From NCBI RefSeq assembly GCF_013267835.1, contig NZ_CP053939.1, positions 1,364,001-1,428,000 on the forward strand: a stretch of DNA of 64,000 nt, given 5' to 3'. The notes under the pieces are model-generated. The model saw only the letters and a program-made list of their open reading frames with translations. It was not told the origin of the DNA and ran no database searches. Shown piece by piece: positions 50,423 to 59,626 of the stretch; positions within the stretch are counted from its first letter, which is position 1; every line of letters starts with the position of its first letter. The translations under genes were made by a program, and so were the position numbers. The stretch comes from Neisseria mucosa. Its GTDB lineage: Bacteria; Pseudomonadota; Gammaproteobacteria; Burkholderiales; Neisseriaceae.

Positions 50423-50434
50423 TTCAGACGGCCT
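50423..50434 (-). repeat. Single DUS
   Basis: TTCAGACGGCCT upstream of the membrane-protein gene; a degenerate CATCTGAAA lies nearby at about 50451. Confidence 0.75.
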
Positions 50435-50509
50435 ACTCATCCAATAACAGCCATCTGAAACTCCTCCCCATTGTACCCGAATTTCATTAACTTTTTATAA
50501 CAACCGAAC

Positions 50510-51289
50510 TCAAAGCGGCATAAATTCGGCAACCTGCCACGCCACGCCGCGCTCGTTTAGGGTTTTCTGCATGGCGGCGGATGGTATGCGGTCGGTAAAC
50601 AGTTTATCGAATGCGCCGATATCGCCCAGTCGGACCAAGGCATTGCTGTTAAACTTGCTGTGGTCGACGCCGAGATAGCGCACGCGGGCATTGTTTACCA
50701 TCGCCTGCATGACGCTAACTTCCTTGTAATCGTCATCCAAAAGCGAGCCGTCGTTTTCTATGCCGTGGGTACTCATGATGGCATAGTCGACTTTGAATTG
50801 ATTGATGAAATCGACAGTCGCCACGCCGGTAATACCGCCATCCAACGGACGGACCACGCCGGAAGCGATGATGACCGTGTAGTCGGTACGCGCCGCAGTG
50901 ATGGAGGCGGCGTAGATGTTGTTGGTGATAATCCGCAGGTTTTTACGCTGTCTGACCAACTCGGCGGCGACGGCTTCCATGGTGGTGCCGATGCTGATAA
51001 AGAGCGAGGCATTGTCGGGAATGGTGGAAGCAATCAGCCGGGCAATGGCGTTTTTTTCCTGCTGCTGATGGTTGCGCCGCTCCTGCCCTGCCGTTACGAC
51101 TGAAACGTCGCCCAAAGACGCGCCGCCGTGATAGCGTTTGAGCTGTCCGGTTTCGCTCAATTCCTGCACATCGCGGCGTATGGTTTGCGGCGTCACATCC
51201 AAATTCGCCGCCAGCTCTTCCACCGTCATGAAGTTATGTTCGCGGATAAGGGTGAGGATATGTTCGTGTCTTTGGATTTTGGGTTTCAT
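50510..51289 (-). CDS. DeoR/GlpR family transcriptional regulator
   Basis: 259 residues: N-terminal winged helix (MTVEELAANLDVTPQTIRRDV) and a C-terminal sugar-phosphate sensor domain (SLFISIGTTMEAVAAEL, VRYLGVDHSKFN). Members repress carbohydrate or glycerol-phosphate genes. GlpR-type features (KRYHGGA wing) are seen. No metabolic genes are adjacent, so the effector is open. Confidence 0.9.
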   Translation of the reverse strand: MKPKIQRHEHILTLIREHNFMTVEELAANLDVTPQTIRRDVQELSETGQLKRYHGGASLGDVSVVTAGQERRNHQQQEKNAIARLIASTIPDNASLFISIGTTMEAVAAELVRQRKNLRIITNNIYAASITAARTDYTVIIASGVVRPLDGGITGVATVDFINQFKVDYAIMSTHGIENDGSLLDDDYKEVSVMQAMVNNARVRYLGVDHSKFNSNALVRLGDIGAFDKLFTDRIPSAAMQKTLNERGVAWQVAEFMPL

Positions 51290-51316
51290 GGCATTTTGCT
51301 TTACAGGGATAAACCA

Positions 51317-51345
51317 ATGGCCGTCTGAATATTTCAGACGGCCTT
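51317..51345 (-). terminator. DUS inverted pair between the two regulators
   Basis: TGGCCGTCTGAA faces TTCAGACGGCCT, near-perfect. Confidence 0.7.
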
Positions 51346-51361
51346 TTTATTGTCAAACCGA

Positions 51362-52075
51362 TTACATTTCGAGTTTCTGTTCCAAGCGTTCGATGCACGC
51401 GCTCAAGTGGCGGCGCATGACTTTGGTCACACGGTTGCGCTTGCCGGCCACCAATAAATCGAGAATTTCGCGGTGTTCATGGTGGGAATTGGAATTGATG
51501 GTGCGCTTTTCTTTGCGAAGCGGATCGGAAACGGCCACAATCAGTGAAGAACGCGCGCACAAGGTATTCATAATTTCAAACAGAACATCGTTGTCCAGCA
51601 GCCGCGCCAATTCGACATGGAAGGCATTGGACAGGCGGTTCCAACCCACGCGGTCGCCGCTTTCGGAGGCTGCACCCTCTTGCTCAATCATGGCGTAAAG
51701 CGGTTGCAGGCGCGTTTCCAAATCAGGCATATCGATAAGGACGCTCAGAATCATGCTTTCCATTTCGATACGCGTGTTGAACACGTCTTTCATTTCTTTC
51801 AAGTCCGGCACATGGACAAATGCGCCGCGGTTGGGCTGCAAATCGACGATTTTATCGTGCGCCAAAAGCGATAATGCGCCACGCACGGTATTGCGCGAGC
51901 AAACCATTTGCCGACACAGCTCGGACTCGGTCAGTTTTTTGCCCGGCAGCAGCAGATGGTCGGTAATGCCGTCCAAAATCAATGCGTACACGCGGAAAAG
52001 CTCGGAATCGTGACGCTCTTCCAAAATAAGCGATGAAGTTGCAGGCGCAACGTTGGTATTATTTTCGTAATCCAT
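51362..52075 (-). CDS. GntR family regulator, FCD (FadR-type) domain
   Basis: 237 residues. Winged helix: LTESELCRQMVCSRNTVRGAL and LQPNRGAFVHVP. The C-terminal all-helical FCD domain shows FHVELARLL and HREILDLLVAG with the His ligands of the metal/acid site. FCD regulators sense small organic acids. It may be related to the meningococcal GdhR, but this cannot be shown here. Confidence 0.88.
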   Translation of the reverse strand: MDYENNTNVAPATSSLILEERHDSELFRVYALILDGITDHLLLPGKKLTESELCRQMVCSRNTVRGALSLLAHDKIVDLQPNRGAFVHVPDLKEMKDVFNTRIEMESMILSVLIDMPDLETRLQPLYAMIEQEGAASESGDRVGWNRLSNAFHVELARLLDNDVLFEIMNTLCARSSLIVAVSDPLRKEKRTINSNSHHEHREILDLLVAGKRNRVTKVMRRHLSACIERLEQKLEM

Positions 52076-52155
52076 AATGTTTCCCCAGTATTTGTGTTGA
52101 GGCGCAATGGCTTGCAGACCTGCATATTTCAGGGTTGGTTAAAATATAATTAAAA

Positions 52156-52167
52156 ATTGTTGACAAT
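52156..52167. promoter_or_regulatory. Palindrome, possible GntR operator
   Basis: ATTGT-TG-ACAAT, a perfect 5-bp-arm palindrome about 85 bp upstream of the gntR-type gene. TTGT-N-ACAA arms are common for FCD regulators, so autoregulation is likely. It overlaps the -35 of a plus-strand promoter. Confidence 0.45.
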
Positions 52168-52290
52168 GTTAAACGAAACTTGCACAATGAGGTCAACAAG
52201 CCAAGTTATAAAGGCTGATAGAGAGAGAGAAAAAGGAATAAAAAGCAAGCAGATATATTCATGTTAATGCGTGAATATATCTGCTTTTTT
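52160..52290 (+). ncRNA. Possible small RNA between gntR-type and osmC-type genes
   Basis: TTGACA (52160-52165) and CACAAT (52183-52188) are 17 bp apart, giving a start near 52195. A 15-bp terminator stem follows at 52247-52286 with a T-run, so an RNA of about 95 nt would result. It holds AGCC/GGCT and a GA-rich stretch (GATAGAGAGAGAG). No convincing reading frame is seen. The terminator alone may simply serve the minus-strand osmC gene. Confidence 0.4.
52247..52290. terminator. Bidirectional terminator with 15-bp stem
   Basis: AAGCAGATATATTCA and TGAATATATCTGCTT around a 10-nt loop, T-runs on both strands. Confidence 0.88.
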
Positions 52291-52334
52291 GTGGGCAGCC
52301 GTTTCACGCTCCGGCTTTTTCCTTGAAAACCGCC

Positions 52335-52754
52335 CTATTCTGCTTCGACGATTTCGAAGCTGTGACTCATTTTTGCCGCTTTGCCCAGCATAATCGATGC
52401 GGAGCAATATTTTTCGGCGGACATCTGTACGGCGCGTTCAATCGCGCTTTCTTGCAAACCCCGGCCATACACTTTGAAGTGGATATGGATTTCGGTAAAC
52501 ACGCGCGGCGCGGTGTCGGCGCGTTTGGCAGTCACTTCGGCACGGCAGTCGGTGATTTTTTGGCGTTGTTTCTCGGCAATCATCACCACATCGATGCTGG
52601 AACAGCCTGCCACACCCAACAACAGCATTTCCATCGGGCTGGGGCCGCGCTTGACTTCGCCTTCAGCCGCCGCGCCTTCCATCACAACGCTGTGTCCGTT
52701 TGCCGTTGTACCGACGAAGCACATTCCGTCTATCCATTTTGAGGTAACTTGCAT
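52335..52754 (-). CDS. OsmC family protein
   Basis: 139 residues from ATG 52754; nine more codons are open upstream. The resolving-type motif GVAGCSSIDVVMIAEKQRQ and the end YCSASIMLGKAAKMSHSFEIVEAE match OsmC/YhfA proteins, thiol peroxidase-like enzymes or their non-peroxidase relatives. The Cys in GCSSID is present; the N-terminal Cys of classic OsmC is at GMCFVG. Function in peroxide defence is likely but not certain. Confidence 0.85.
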   Translation of the reverse strand: MQVTSKWIDGMCFVGTTANGHSVVMEGAAAEGEVKRGPSPMEMLLLGVAGCSSIDVVMIAEKQRQKITDCRAEVTAKRADTAPRVFTEIHIHFKVYGRGLQESAIERAVQMSAEKYCSASIMLGKAAKMSHSFEIVEAE

Positions 52755-52866
52755 GGTGTCTTTTTTTATCCGTAAAAGCATTAATCTGATATTGTAAACA
52801 ATTTCAAGTGATAAACCTAGTCAGACCGTCTGAAAAATACAATCAATTACAATTGGCCTAAACGCA

Positions 52867-53676
52867 TTATTCGTCCCGATACGCCCAATGATTGACCGGC
52901 CCGTGCCCTGCCCCGATGCCCAAAGGATGGGAAATGGCGGCGGCGATATAGTTTTTTGCCGTCTGAACCGCTTCGGGAACGCCAAACCCTTTTGCCAGCT
53001 CGGCAGCAATACAGGCTGAAAACGTGCAGCCTGTGCCATGCGTATGCGGCGTTGGGAAACGTTTGCTGTTCAGCTCGATGGTTTCGTTTGGCGTAAACAG
53101 CCAGTCGGTGCAATATTCGCTTTGGCTGTCGGCAAGATGGCCGCCTTTAATTACCACATTTTTCACACCCCAATCCTGAAGAATTTTGGCGGCGCGTTCC
53201 GCATCTTGGCGGTTTTCAATATTGATGCCCGTCAATGCCTGCGCTTCGGGCAGATTGGGGGTCAATACGTCCGTATGCGGCAACAGCAGGCGTTTCATGG
53301 CTTCGACGGCCGAATTTTCCAACAACGGCGCGCCGCCTTTGGCAATCATGACCGGATCCAACACGCGTTTGCCGAAGTCGCATTCGGCGGTTTGTTCCGC
53401 CACGCATTCGATGATTTCCGCCGTACCCAGCATGCCGATTTTATAGGCGCGGATTTGGAAATCCTCCTGAATCGCGGCAATCTGCGCGGCAATCATGTCG
53501 GTCGGTATCGGATGCACTGCCGATACGCCCAAAGTATTTTGTGCGGTAACCGCGGTCAGTACGCTGGTGCCGAACACGCCGCGCATCTGAAACGTCTTCA
53601 AATCCGCCTGTATGCCTGCGCCGCCGCCGGAATCGGAGCCGGCAATCGTCAGCGTTTGAATAAAAAGTTCATCCAT
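52867..53676 (-). CDS. thiD: Hydroxymethylpyrimidine/phosphomethylpyrimidine kinase
   Basis: 269 residues from ATG 53676, chosen for an AGGAGG 6 bases before; the longer frame reads a DUS upstream. TIAGSDSGGGAGIQADLKTF is the ThiD start, with DPVMIAKGG and HTHGTGCTFSACIAAELAKG (anion hole, Asp/Cys). ThiD phosphorylates HMP and HMP-P for thiamine. No other thi genes are adjacent. Confidence 0.94.
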   Translation of the reverse strand: MDELFIQTLTIAGSDSGGGAGIQADLKTFQMRGVFGTSVLTAVTAQNTLGVSAVHPIPTDMIAAQIAAIQEDFQIRAYKIGMLGTAEIIECVAEQTAECDFGKRVLDPVMIAKGGAPLLENSAVEAMKRLLLPHTDVLTPNLPEAQALTGINIENRQDAERAAKILQDWGVKNVVIKGGHLADSQSEYCTDWLFTPNETIELNSKRFPTPHTHGTGCTFSACIAAELAKGFGVPEAVQTAKNYIAAAISHPLGIGAGHGPVNHWAYRDE

Positions 53677-53691
53677 CGTGTCCTCCTGTTT

Positions 53692-53703
53692 TTCAGACGG
53701 CCT
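53692..53703 (+). repeat. Single DUS upstream of thiD
   Basis: TTCAGACGGCCT just before the thiD ribosome site; it codes for the false extension RPSEKQ. Confidence 0.8.
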
Positions 53704-53839
53704 TTTGTTTATCGTTGTTGAAAGCCGTTTGGTTTTATCCGCAAACAAAGGCATGCGCCGTTTATCTTTCCGAAAGCCTTATTTGTTGTTTTACCTAAAA
53801 CAAACGTACATTCTCGGGCGGAATATCTTAACAAACAAA

Positions 53840-53876
53840 AGGCCGTCTGAAAACTATTTTCATTTTCAGACGGCCT
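53840..53876 (-). terminator. DUS terminator of gcvP
   Basis: AGGCCGTCTGAAAA and TTTTCAGACGGCCT, 25 bp after the gcvP stop. Confidence 0.8.
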
Positions 53877-53900
53877 GTTCAATGTTAAACCTATTCAGGC

Positions 53901-56753
53901 TTATTCTTCGTATGCGTCAATCGGCAAGCAGGAGCAAACCAGATTGCGGTCGCCATAGACCTCATCCAAACGTTTCACGCTCGGCCAGAATTTGTGTTCG
54001 CGGACAAACGGCAACGGGAAGACGGCTTCTTCGCGGGAATACGGGTGCGCCCATTCGCCGGTTACGTCGGCGGCGGTGTGCGGGGCGTTGACCAGCGGGT
54101 TGTCGTCTTTCGGCCATTCGCCACGCTCGACTTTCAGCACTTCCTGTTTGATTTGTTTCAGGGCGGCGATGAAGCGGTCGAGTTCGGCTTTGCTTTCGCT
54201 CTCGGTCGGCTCAATCATCAGCGTGCCGGCAACGGGGAAGGAAACCGTCGGGGCGTGGAAACCGTAGTCCATCAGGCGTTTGGCAATGTCGGTTTCTGTG
54301 ATGCCGCTTTCGGCTTTGAGCGGACGCAAATCAACGATACATTCGTGCGCGACGCGGCCGTTTTTGCCTGCATACAGAATCGGATAGTCTTCGCTCAGGC
54401 GTTTGGCGACATAGTTGGCGTTGAGCAATGCCCAGCACGTTGCCTGTTCCATGCCTTGTTTGCCCATCATGGTCAGGTACATCCAAGTAATCGGCAGGAT
54501 GGACGCAGAACCGAAGGCCGCAGCAGCAACGGCGGTTTGGTCGGCACTGGCGCTGTGGGTGTCGGTCAAAGCGTGTCCCGGTGCAAACGGGGCGAGGTGG
54601 GCTTTCAGGCCGATGGGGCCGACGCCCGGGCCGCCGCCGCCGTGAGGGATACAGAAGGTTTTGTGCAGGTTCATGTGCAACACGTCCGCGCCGACCTCCG
54701 CAGGCTGCATGATGCCGATTTGGGCGTTGAGGTTGGCGCCGTCCATGTAAACCTGTCCGCCGTTTTCATGGATGATGCGGCAGATGTCGCGGATGCCTTC
54801 TTCGTACACGCCGTGGGTGGACGGATAGGTAATCATGATGGCGGACAAAGCGTCGCGGTGTTGCTCGGCTTTGGCTTTCAAATCGTCGATGTTGACGTTG
54901 CCGTGTTCGTCGGTATCGACAACGACGACTTTCAAACCCAGCATGGCGGCGGTGGCGGGGTTGGTGCCGTGGGCGGATTTGGGAATCAGGCAGATGTTGC
55001 GGTGTCCCTCGCCGTTGGCTTCTTGATAGCGGCGGATGGACAGCATGCCGCTGTATTCGCCCTGTGCGCCGGAGTTGGGCTGGAAGGAAATCGCGTCAAA
55101 GCCGGTAATGGCTTTCAGGCTGTTTTCCATGTCGGTCAAGAGTTCGCGGTAGCCTGCGGCTTGGTCTTTGGGGGCGTAGGGGTGGATGTCGGTGAACTCT
55201 GCCCAAGTAATCGGCAACATTTCCGCAGTCGCATTGAGCTTCATGGTGCAGCTACCGAGCGAAATCATGCTGCGGTTCATCGCCAAATCGCGGTCTTCGA
55301 GTTTTTTCAGGTAGCGCAGCATTTCGTGTTCAGTGTGGTAACGGTTGAACACGGGATGTTGCAGAATATCGTCCTGACGCAGCAACTCGGCGTTCAGACG
55401 GCCTTTGACGTCATCGGCAAATGTAGCCGTATCTTTGCCGGTAAACGCGCAGTACAAATCAGTTAAATCTTCGCGTGTCGAAGTTTCATGGAAGGCTGCC
55501 GCAACTTGAGTATCGTTGACGCGGCGCAGGTTGTAGCCCGATTCCAAAGCAGCGGCGAACACTTGGTCTGCTTTCTCTTTGCTGCCGAAATCAACGGTAA
55601 CGGTATCGAAGAAGACCTTGTGAACCACATTCAGGCCGTCTGAAACCAGCGCATCGGCAAAGGCAGAAGCCAGCGCGTGAATGCGGTTGGCAATGCGTTT
55701 TACGCCTTCGGGGCCGTGGTAAACGGCGTACATACCGGCCAAGTTCGCCAGCAATGCCTGCGCGGTACAAATATTGGATGTCGCTTTTTCGCGGCGGATG
55801 TGTTGCTCACGAGTGGACAAAGCCATGCGCAAGGCAGGTTTGCCCGATGCGTCTTTGGATACGCCGATGATGCGGCCCGGGGCAGAGCGTTTGAACTCGT
55901 CTTTAAACGCGAAATAAGCAGCGTGCGGACCGCCGAAGCCCATCGGTACGCCGAAGCGTTGCGTGTTGCCCAACGCGATGTCCGCGCCCAACTCGGCAGG
56001 CGATTTCAGCAAAACCAAGCTCATGATGTCGGCGGCAACGGCGACAATCGTGCCTTTGGTTTTCAGACGGCCGATAACATCCTGCAAGTCTTGCACGTCG
56101 CCGTCTTTGCCGACGTATTGGAACAGCGCGCCGAAGTATTCGCCTTCATCCGCTTTGGCAAAATCGCCGACCACCAGCTCGAAGCCGAAATATTTGGCGC
56201 GGGTTTTCATCACGTCCAAAGTCTGCGGATAGACGCGCTCGTCCACAAAGAAACGCTCGGATTTCACCTTGCCCACGCGGTGCGCCATCGCCATCGCTTC
56301 GGCGGCAGCGGTCGCCTCGTCCAGCAAAGACGCACCCGCCACGGGGAAACCGGTCAAATCGATACACACTTGTTGGAAGTTCAGCAACGCTTCCAAACGA
56401 CCCTGCGCGATTTCCGCCTGATACGGGGTGTAGGCGGTATACCAACCCGGATTTTCCAATACGTTGCGCAAAATCACGTTCGGCACACGAGTCGGGTAAT
56501 AACCCAAACCGATATAGGATTTGTTGATCACGTTCTTCGACGCAATGCCTTTCAATTTCGCCAAAGCGTCCGCCTCGGTCAAGGCTTCGGGCAGGTCGAG
56601 TTCGGACGGCATACGGATGCTTTGCGGCACGGTGTTGCCGACAAAATCGTCCATACTCTTCTCACCGAGCGCTTCCAAAAGCGCAGCCTCGTCGCCGAAA
56701 CTCAAATGGCGCGCGGCAAATTCGTTCGGGTTGAACAATTCAGATAGTTTCAT
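53901..56753 (-). CDS. gcvP: Glycine dehydrogenase (aminomethyl-transferring), P protein
   Basis: 950 residues from ATG 56753 with GGAG 5 bases before; the open frame upstream (41 more codons) passes a DUS and is not the gene. Two homologous halves; [18 protein letters not shown] holds the PLP Lys. Decarboxylates glycine and loads the aminomethyl group on GcvH lipoate. In one minus-strand group with tag, gcvH and gcvT, though DUS and gaps separate the genes. Confidence 0.96.
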   Translation of the reverse strand: MKLSELFNPNEFAARHLSFGDEAALLEALGEKSMDDFVGNTVPQSIRMPSELDLPEALTEADALAKLKGIASKNVINKSYIGLGYYPTRVPNVILRNVLENPGWYTAYTPYQAEIAQGRLEALLNFQQVCIDLTGFPVAGASLLDEATAAAEAMAMAHRVGKVKSERFFVDERVYPQTLDVMKTRAKYFGFELVVGDFAKADEGEYFGALFQYVGKDGDVQDLQDVIGRLKTKGTIVAVAADIMSLVLLKSPAELGADIALGNTQRFGVPMGFGGPHAAYFAFKDEFKRSAPGRIIGVSKDASGKPALRMALSTREQHIRREKATSNICTAQALLANLAGMYAVYHGPEGVKRIANRIHALASAFADALVSDGLNVVHKVFFDTVTVDFGSKEKADQVFAAALESGYNLRRVNDTQVAAAFHETSTREDLTDLYCAFTGKDTATFADDVKGRLNAELLRQDDILQHPVFNRYHTEHEMLRYLKKLEDRDLAMNRSMISLGSCTMKLNATAEMLPITWAEFTDIHPYAPKDQAAGYRELLTDMENSLKAITGFDAISFQPNSGAQGEYSGMLSIRRYQEANGEGHRNICLIPKSAHGTNPATAAMLGLKVVVVDTDEHGNVNIDDLKAKAEQHRDALSAIMITYPSTHGVYEEGIRDICRIIHENGGQVYMDGANLNAQIGIMQPAEVGADVLHMNLHKTFCIPHGGGGPGVGPIGLKAHLAPFAPGHALTDTHSASADQTAVAAAAFGSASILPITWMYLTMMGKQGMEQATCWALLNANYVAKRLSEDYPILYAGKNGRVAHECIVDLRPLKAESGITETDIAKRLMDYGFHAPTVSFPVAGTLMIEPTESESKAELDRFIAALKQIKQEVLKVERGEWPKDDNPLVNAPHTAADVTGEWAHPYSREEAVFPLPFVREHKFWPSVKRLDEVYGDRNLVCSCLPIDAYEE

Positions 56754-56807
56754 TTCTACTCCTTTTTTGTTATCGGTATCAAAACCGCTTTTTCTTTCAG
56801 ATGTTGT

Positions 56808-56819
56808 TTCAGACGGCCT
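56808..56819 (-). repeat. DUS forming the end of tag
   Basis: AGGCCGTCTGAA on the minus strand; its GTC TGA supplies the last Val and the stop codon of tag. Confidence 0.85.
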
Positions 56820-57360
56820 CCGCCCACTTCGGACGACATGCCAATATTTCCCTATAAACCGGACAGCTTTCCACATGCGCGCCGGGCAGGTAGCCGGTAC
56901 TCATCAGAAATTCGCCGACGATTTCGCCGCCGACAAATTTAAAATGTTTTTTAAACAGCTTCACCCATTCAGCCTTGTCGAGCGGATGGTGTGCATCCAG
57001 CCAGTTTTTGAATGAGCCGTATTCTTGCTGTATTTGTTTGATTTGTCGCGCGTTATAAATGGCTGCGTTGATTTTCAGGCGGTTGCGGACGATGCCTGCA
57101 TTGGCAAGCAGCCGCTCAATATCGGCTTCGTCAAATGCGGCAACCGTATCAATGTCGAAACCTTTGAATGCCGTCTGAAATGCCTGCTGCTTCTTCAGCA
57201 TCAGCGTCCAGCTCAATCCTGCCTGATTGATTTCCAACACCAGCCGCTCAAACAATTCATTGTCGTCCTCAATCGGAAAACCGTATTGCGTGTCGTGATA
57301 ATGTTGGTTGGGGTTGTCCGTATCGTCGGGCAGCGTGGCGACAAATTCGCAGTAATTCAT
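56809..57360 (-). CDS. tag: DNA-3-methyladenine glycosylase I
   Basis: 183 residues from ATG 57360 ([13 protein letters not shown]); the longer frame is a DUS artefact. Cys 4 and the end [10 protein letters not shown] give the zinc-site residues of Tag; [19 protein letters not shown] and [11 protein letters not shown] are family motifs. Removes 3-methyladenine from DNA. Its insertion between gcvP and gcvH is functionally unrelated. An ATGCCGTCTGAA copy lies in frame at 57168. Confidence 0.93.
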   Translation of the reverse strand: MNYCEFVATLPDDTDNPNQHYHDTQYGFPIEDDNELFERLVLEINQAGLSWTLMLKKQQAFQTAFKGFDIDTVAAFDEADIERLLANAGIVRNRLKINAAIYNARQIKQIQQEYGSFKNWLDAHHPLDKAEWVKLFKKHFKFVGGEIVGEFLMSTGYLPGAHVESCPVYREILACRPKWAEAV

Positions 57361-57384
57361 GTTTACTGAGGAAAAATTGAAACA

Positions 57385-57417
57385 AAGGCCGTCTGAAAGC
57401 ATTTTTCAGACGACCTA
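57385..57417. terminator. Hybrid hairpin of two DUS dialects
   Basis: AGGCCGTCTGAAA faces TTCAGACGACCT; they pair through one G-U. Confidence 0.65.
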
Positions 57418-57467
57418 AGACCTGCAATATCAAACAGGCATAAAACCTGTTTGGATGTTTGCAAAAA

Positions 57468-57851
57468 TCAAGCTACTTCGCCTGCGTATTGTTCGGCAGT
57501 CAGCAGACCGTCGTAATCGGCAGGGTTGGCAGGTTTGATTTTGAAGAACCAGCCTGCGCCGTAAGGGTCGCTGTTGGCAGTTTCCGGCGCGCTTGGCAAA
57601 TCTTCGTTGACGGCAACGACTTCGCCTGCAATCGGCGCGTACACGTCGGACGCGGCTTTCACAGACTCAACCACACCGGCTTGCTCTTCGGCAGCCAGGT
57701 TCGCACCGACTTCGGGCAGCTCGACGAACACGATGTCGCCCAACAGCTCTTGCGCGTGATGGGTAATGCCGACAGTGATGGTACCGTCTTCTTCAAGGCG
57801 CAGCCATTCGTGGCTGGCAACGTATTTCAGTTCGGCTGGGATGTTGCTCAT
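57468..57851 (-). CDS. gcvH: Glycine cleavage system H protein
   Basis: 127 residues from ATG 57851 ([18 protein letters not shown]), which matches the family start; ATG 57866 would add five residues. [12 protein letters not shown] carries the lipoylated Lys. It shuttles the aminomethyl arm between GcvP, GcvT and the L protein. Confidence 0.95.
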   Translation of the reverse strand: MSNIPAELKYVASHEWLRLEEDGTITVGITHHAQELLGDIVFVELPEVGANLAAEEQAGVVESVKAASDVYAPIAGEVVAVNEDLPSAPETANSDPYGAGWFFKIKPANPADYDGLLTAEQYAGEVA

Positions 57852-57880
57852 GGTTTGATTCTCCATTGATAGGGGTTATT

Positions 57881-57892
57881 TTCAGACGGCCT
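57881..57892 (-). repeat. Single DUS between gcvT and gcvH
   Basis: TTCAGACGGCCT upstream of gcvH. Confidence 0.8.
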
Positions 57893-57971
57893 CTGCGTGA
57901 ATCAATATCCACAGATGCCTTGTTCAATGCTTTCTATAAACGTCCGTATCGGACGACAATTAAAACCTGCT

Positions 57972-58006
57972 TTCAGACGGCCCTTAACAAATAAAGGCCG
58001 TCTGAA
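57972..58006 (-). terminator. DUS inverted pair behind gcvT
   Basis: TTCAGACGGCC and GGCCGTCTGAA around a 13-nt loop, 7 bp after the gcvT stop. It may weaken transcription into gcvH. Confidence 0.65.
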
Positions 58007-58012
58007 TCGATA

Positions 58013-59113
58013 TTAATCAAACTGTTTTTGACCGTTGCGCACAAACGGCAGCTTCAGTACGCGCACATCGACTTCTTTGCCGCGAATCAGCACTTTGGCG
58101 GTATCGCCGTCAAATTCTTTCGGTACGCGGGCGATGGCGATGGATTGTTTCAGGCTGGGCGAGAATACGCCGCTGGTGGTTTCGCCTTTGCCTTTGTCGG
58201 TCAACACTTCCATATGTGCGCGCAGGATGCCGCCTTTATCGAGCAGCAAACCGACTTGTTTGACGGCAACGCCTTTTTCTTTCAATGCCAGCAAGGCGGC
58301 TTTGCCGACGAAATCGCGGTTTTCGTCTTTCAAATCAACCGTCCAACCCATACCTGCTTCGAGCGGGCTGGTGTCGTCGTCCATATCGTTGCCGTAGAGG
58401 TTCATGCCGGCTTCCATGCGCAGGGTGTCGCGTGCGCCGAGGCCGCAGGGCTGCACGCCGGCTTGTTGCAGGGCTTTGAAGAATGCGACGGCTTCGGTGC
58501 CGGGCAGGATGACTTCGACGCCGTCTTCGCCGGTGTAACCGGTGCGGGCGACAAACCAGTCATTGCCCAAATCCGCGCCTTGGAACGGTTTGAGGTTGTT
58601 GACGACATCCGCCCATTCTGGTTTGACGGTCAAAAGTTTTTCGATGGCTTTAGGACCTTGCACGGCAAGCATACCGAGGTCGTAGCGCGAGTTGAAGGCA
58701 ACGCCGAACTCTTGTCCGACTTTGTGGAACTGGGCGGTGTCTTTTTCGCGGGTCGCGCCGTTGGATACGATGCGGTATTGGGTTTCGGCTTCGTTGGTGC
58801 GGTAAACGATCAAGTCGTCAATCACGCCGCCGTTGTCATTGAGCAGCGCGGAATAAAGGGCTTTGCCGACGAAGGCGAGTTTGGCAACGTCGTTGGCAAT
58901 CAGCTTGCGGAAAAAGGCTTTGGCATTTGCGCCTGCTACGTCGGTAACAAGCATGTGTGATACGTCGAACATACCGGCGTCGGTGCGCACGGCTTCGTGT
59001 TCGGCGATTTGCGAACCATAATGGATGGGCAGCTCCCAGCCGGCAAAATCGACCAGCTTCGCGCCTGCATCTTGATGGGCTTGATAAAACGGGGTGGTTT
59101 TCAGGGCAGTCAT
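58013..59113 (-). CDS. gcvT: Glycine cleavage system T protein (aminomethyltransferase)
   Basis: 366 residues from ATG 59113; a TTG two codons earlier also follows [32 protein letters not shown] is the family start, shown as [20 protein letters not shown] and GYTGEDGVE bind folate. Transfers the one-carbon unit to tetrahydrofolate. Lies directly behind the glycine riboswitch. Confidence 0.95.
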   Translation of the reverse strand: MTALKTTPFYQAHQDAGAKLVDFAGWELPIHYGSQIAEHEAVRTDAGMFDVSHMLVTDVAGANAKAFFRKLIANDVAKLAFVGKALYSALLNDNGGVIDDLIVYRTNEAETQYRIVSNGATREKDTAQFHKVGQEFGVAFNSRYDLGMLAVQGPKAIEKLLTVKPEWADVVNNLKPFQGADLGNDWFVARTGYTGEDGVEVILPGTEAVAFFKALQQAGVQPCGLGARDTLRMEAGMNLYGNDMDDDTSPLEAGMGWTVDLKDENRDFVGKAALLALKEKGVAVKQVGLLLDKGGILRAHMEVLTDKGKGETTSGVFSPSLKQSIAIARVPKEFDGDTAKVLIRGKEVDVRVLKLPFVRNGQKQFD

Positions 59114-59167
59114 TCTCAAGTTTCTCCGGATTTATTGTTCAGATGCCGCCCGCGCACCTGTGCGCGG

Positions 59168-59428
59168 ATGACCCTATCTGTCCTTGAACCTGAGATTTTC
59201 GGCCGTATCCGCTGGACGGCAAACCAGTCTGCTCACTGCTTTGCGCGGTTGTCTGAATGGTGGTTCAGACGGCCTTCTCCCCTTCGGTGGACGTTATTCC
59301 AACGCCGCTCTCCAGATTGTTTGTTTCAATGTGCAGTCCCTGATACCTGAGCGATTTAAGGGTGTCTGCGCCTTCGGTGGCCACATGTAGTTGGGTGTAG
59401 CTCTCTCCTGCACATGCTCCGATTATGG
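59168..59428 (-). promoter_or_regulatory. Tandem glycine riboswitch upstream of gcvT
   Basis: Read on the minus strand, aptamer 1 (about 59416-59332) has GCAGGAGAGAGC, CACCGAAGG, CTCAGG and AGGGACTGC with P1 GTGCAG/CTGCAC. Aptamer 2 (about 59317-59170) has ATCTGGAGAGCGG, CACCGAAGGGGAG, CTCAGG and AGGACAGAT. These are the conserved cores of the glycine riboswitch. Between CCGAAGGGGAG and CTCAGG aptamer 2 has about 80 nt instead of the usual short arm, including a DUS with a degenerate partner. A hairpin CCGCGCAC/GTGCGCGG (about 59166-59149) before the gcvT start may be the expression platform. Confidence 0.92.
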
Positions 59429-59626
59429 CTTGAATCGGCGGTTTGGGCAAGTGGCCGACGAATATTTATGATGTGAATATTCATCTTTTTATCAAAACGG
59501 CCGACCGCAAACCTTTGCGAAATTGCCGGATATGCGGCAAACATTTTTGCAAAAGTCTCAGGCCGTCTGAAGCCCTTACCCATTTTTCCTATATAATTCT
59601 GTTTTTTCGATTTATCCGCGCCCACT
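59429..59626. other. Divergent region between gcvT riboswitch and ubiB
   Basis: About 200 bp; TTGATA on the minus strand (59495-59490) is a possible -35 for gcvT. A single DUS is at 59560-59571. No gene seen. Confidence 0.4.

Noticed and set aside
53994..55466. 490-codon plus-strand frame opposite gcvP
   Set aside because: Antisense shadow of a conserved gene; Gly/Val/Phe-rich composition follows from reversed codons.
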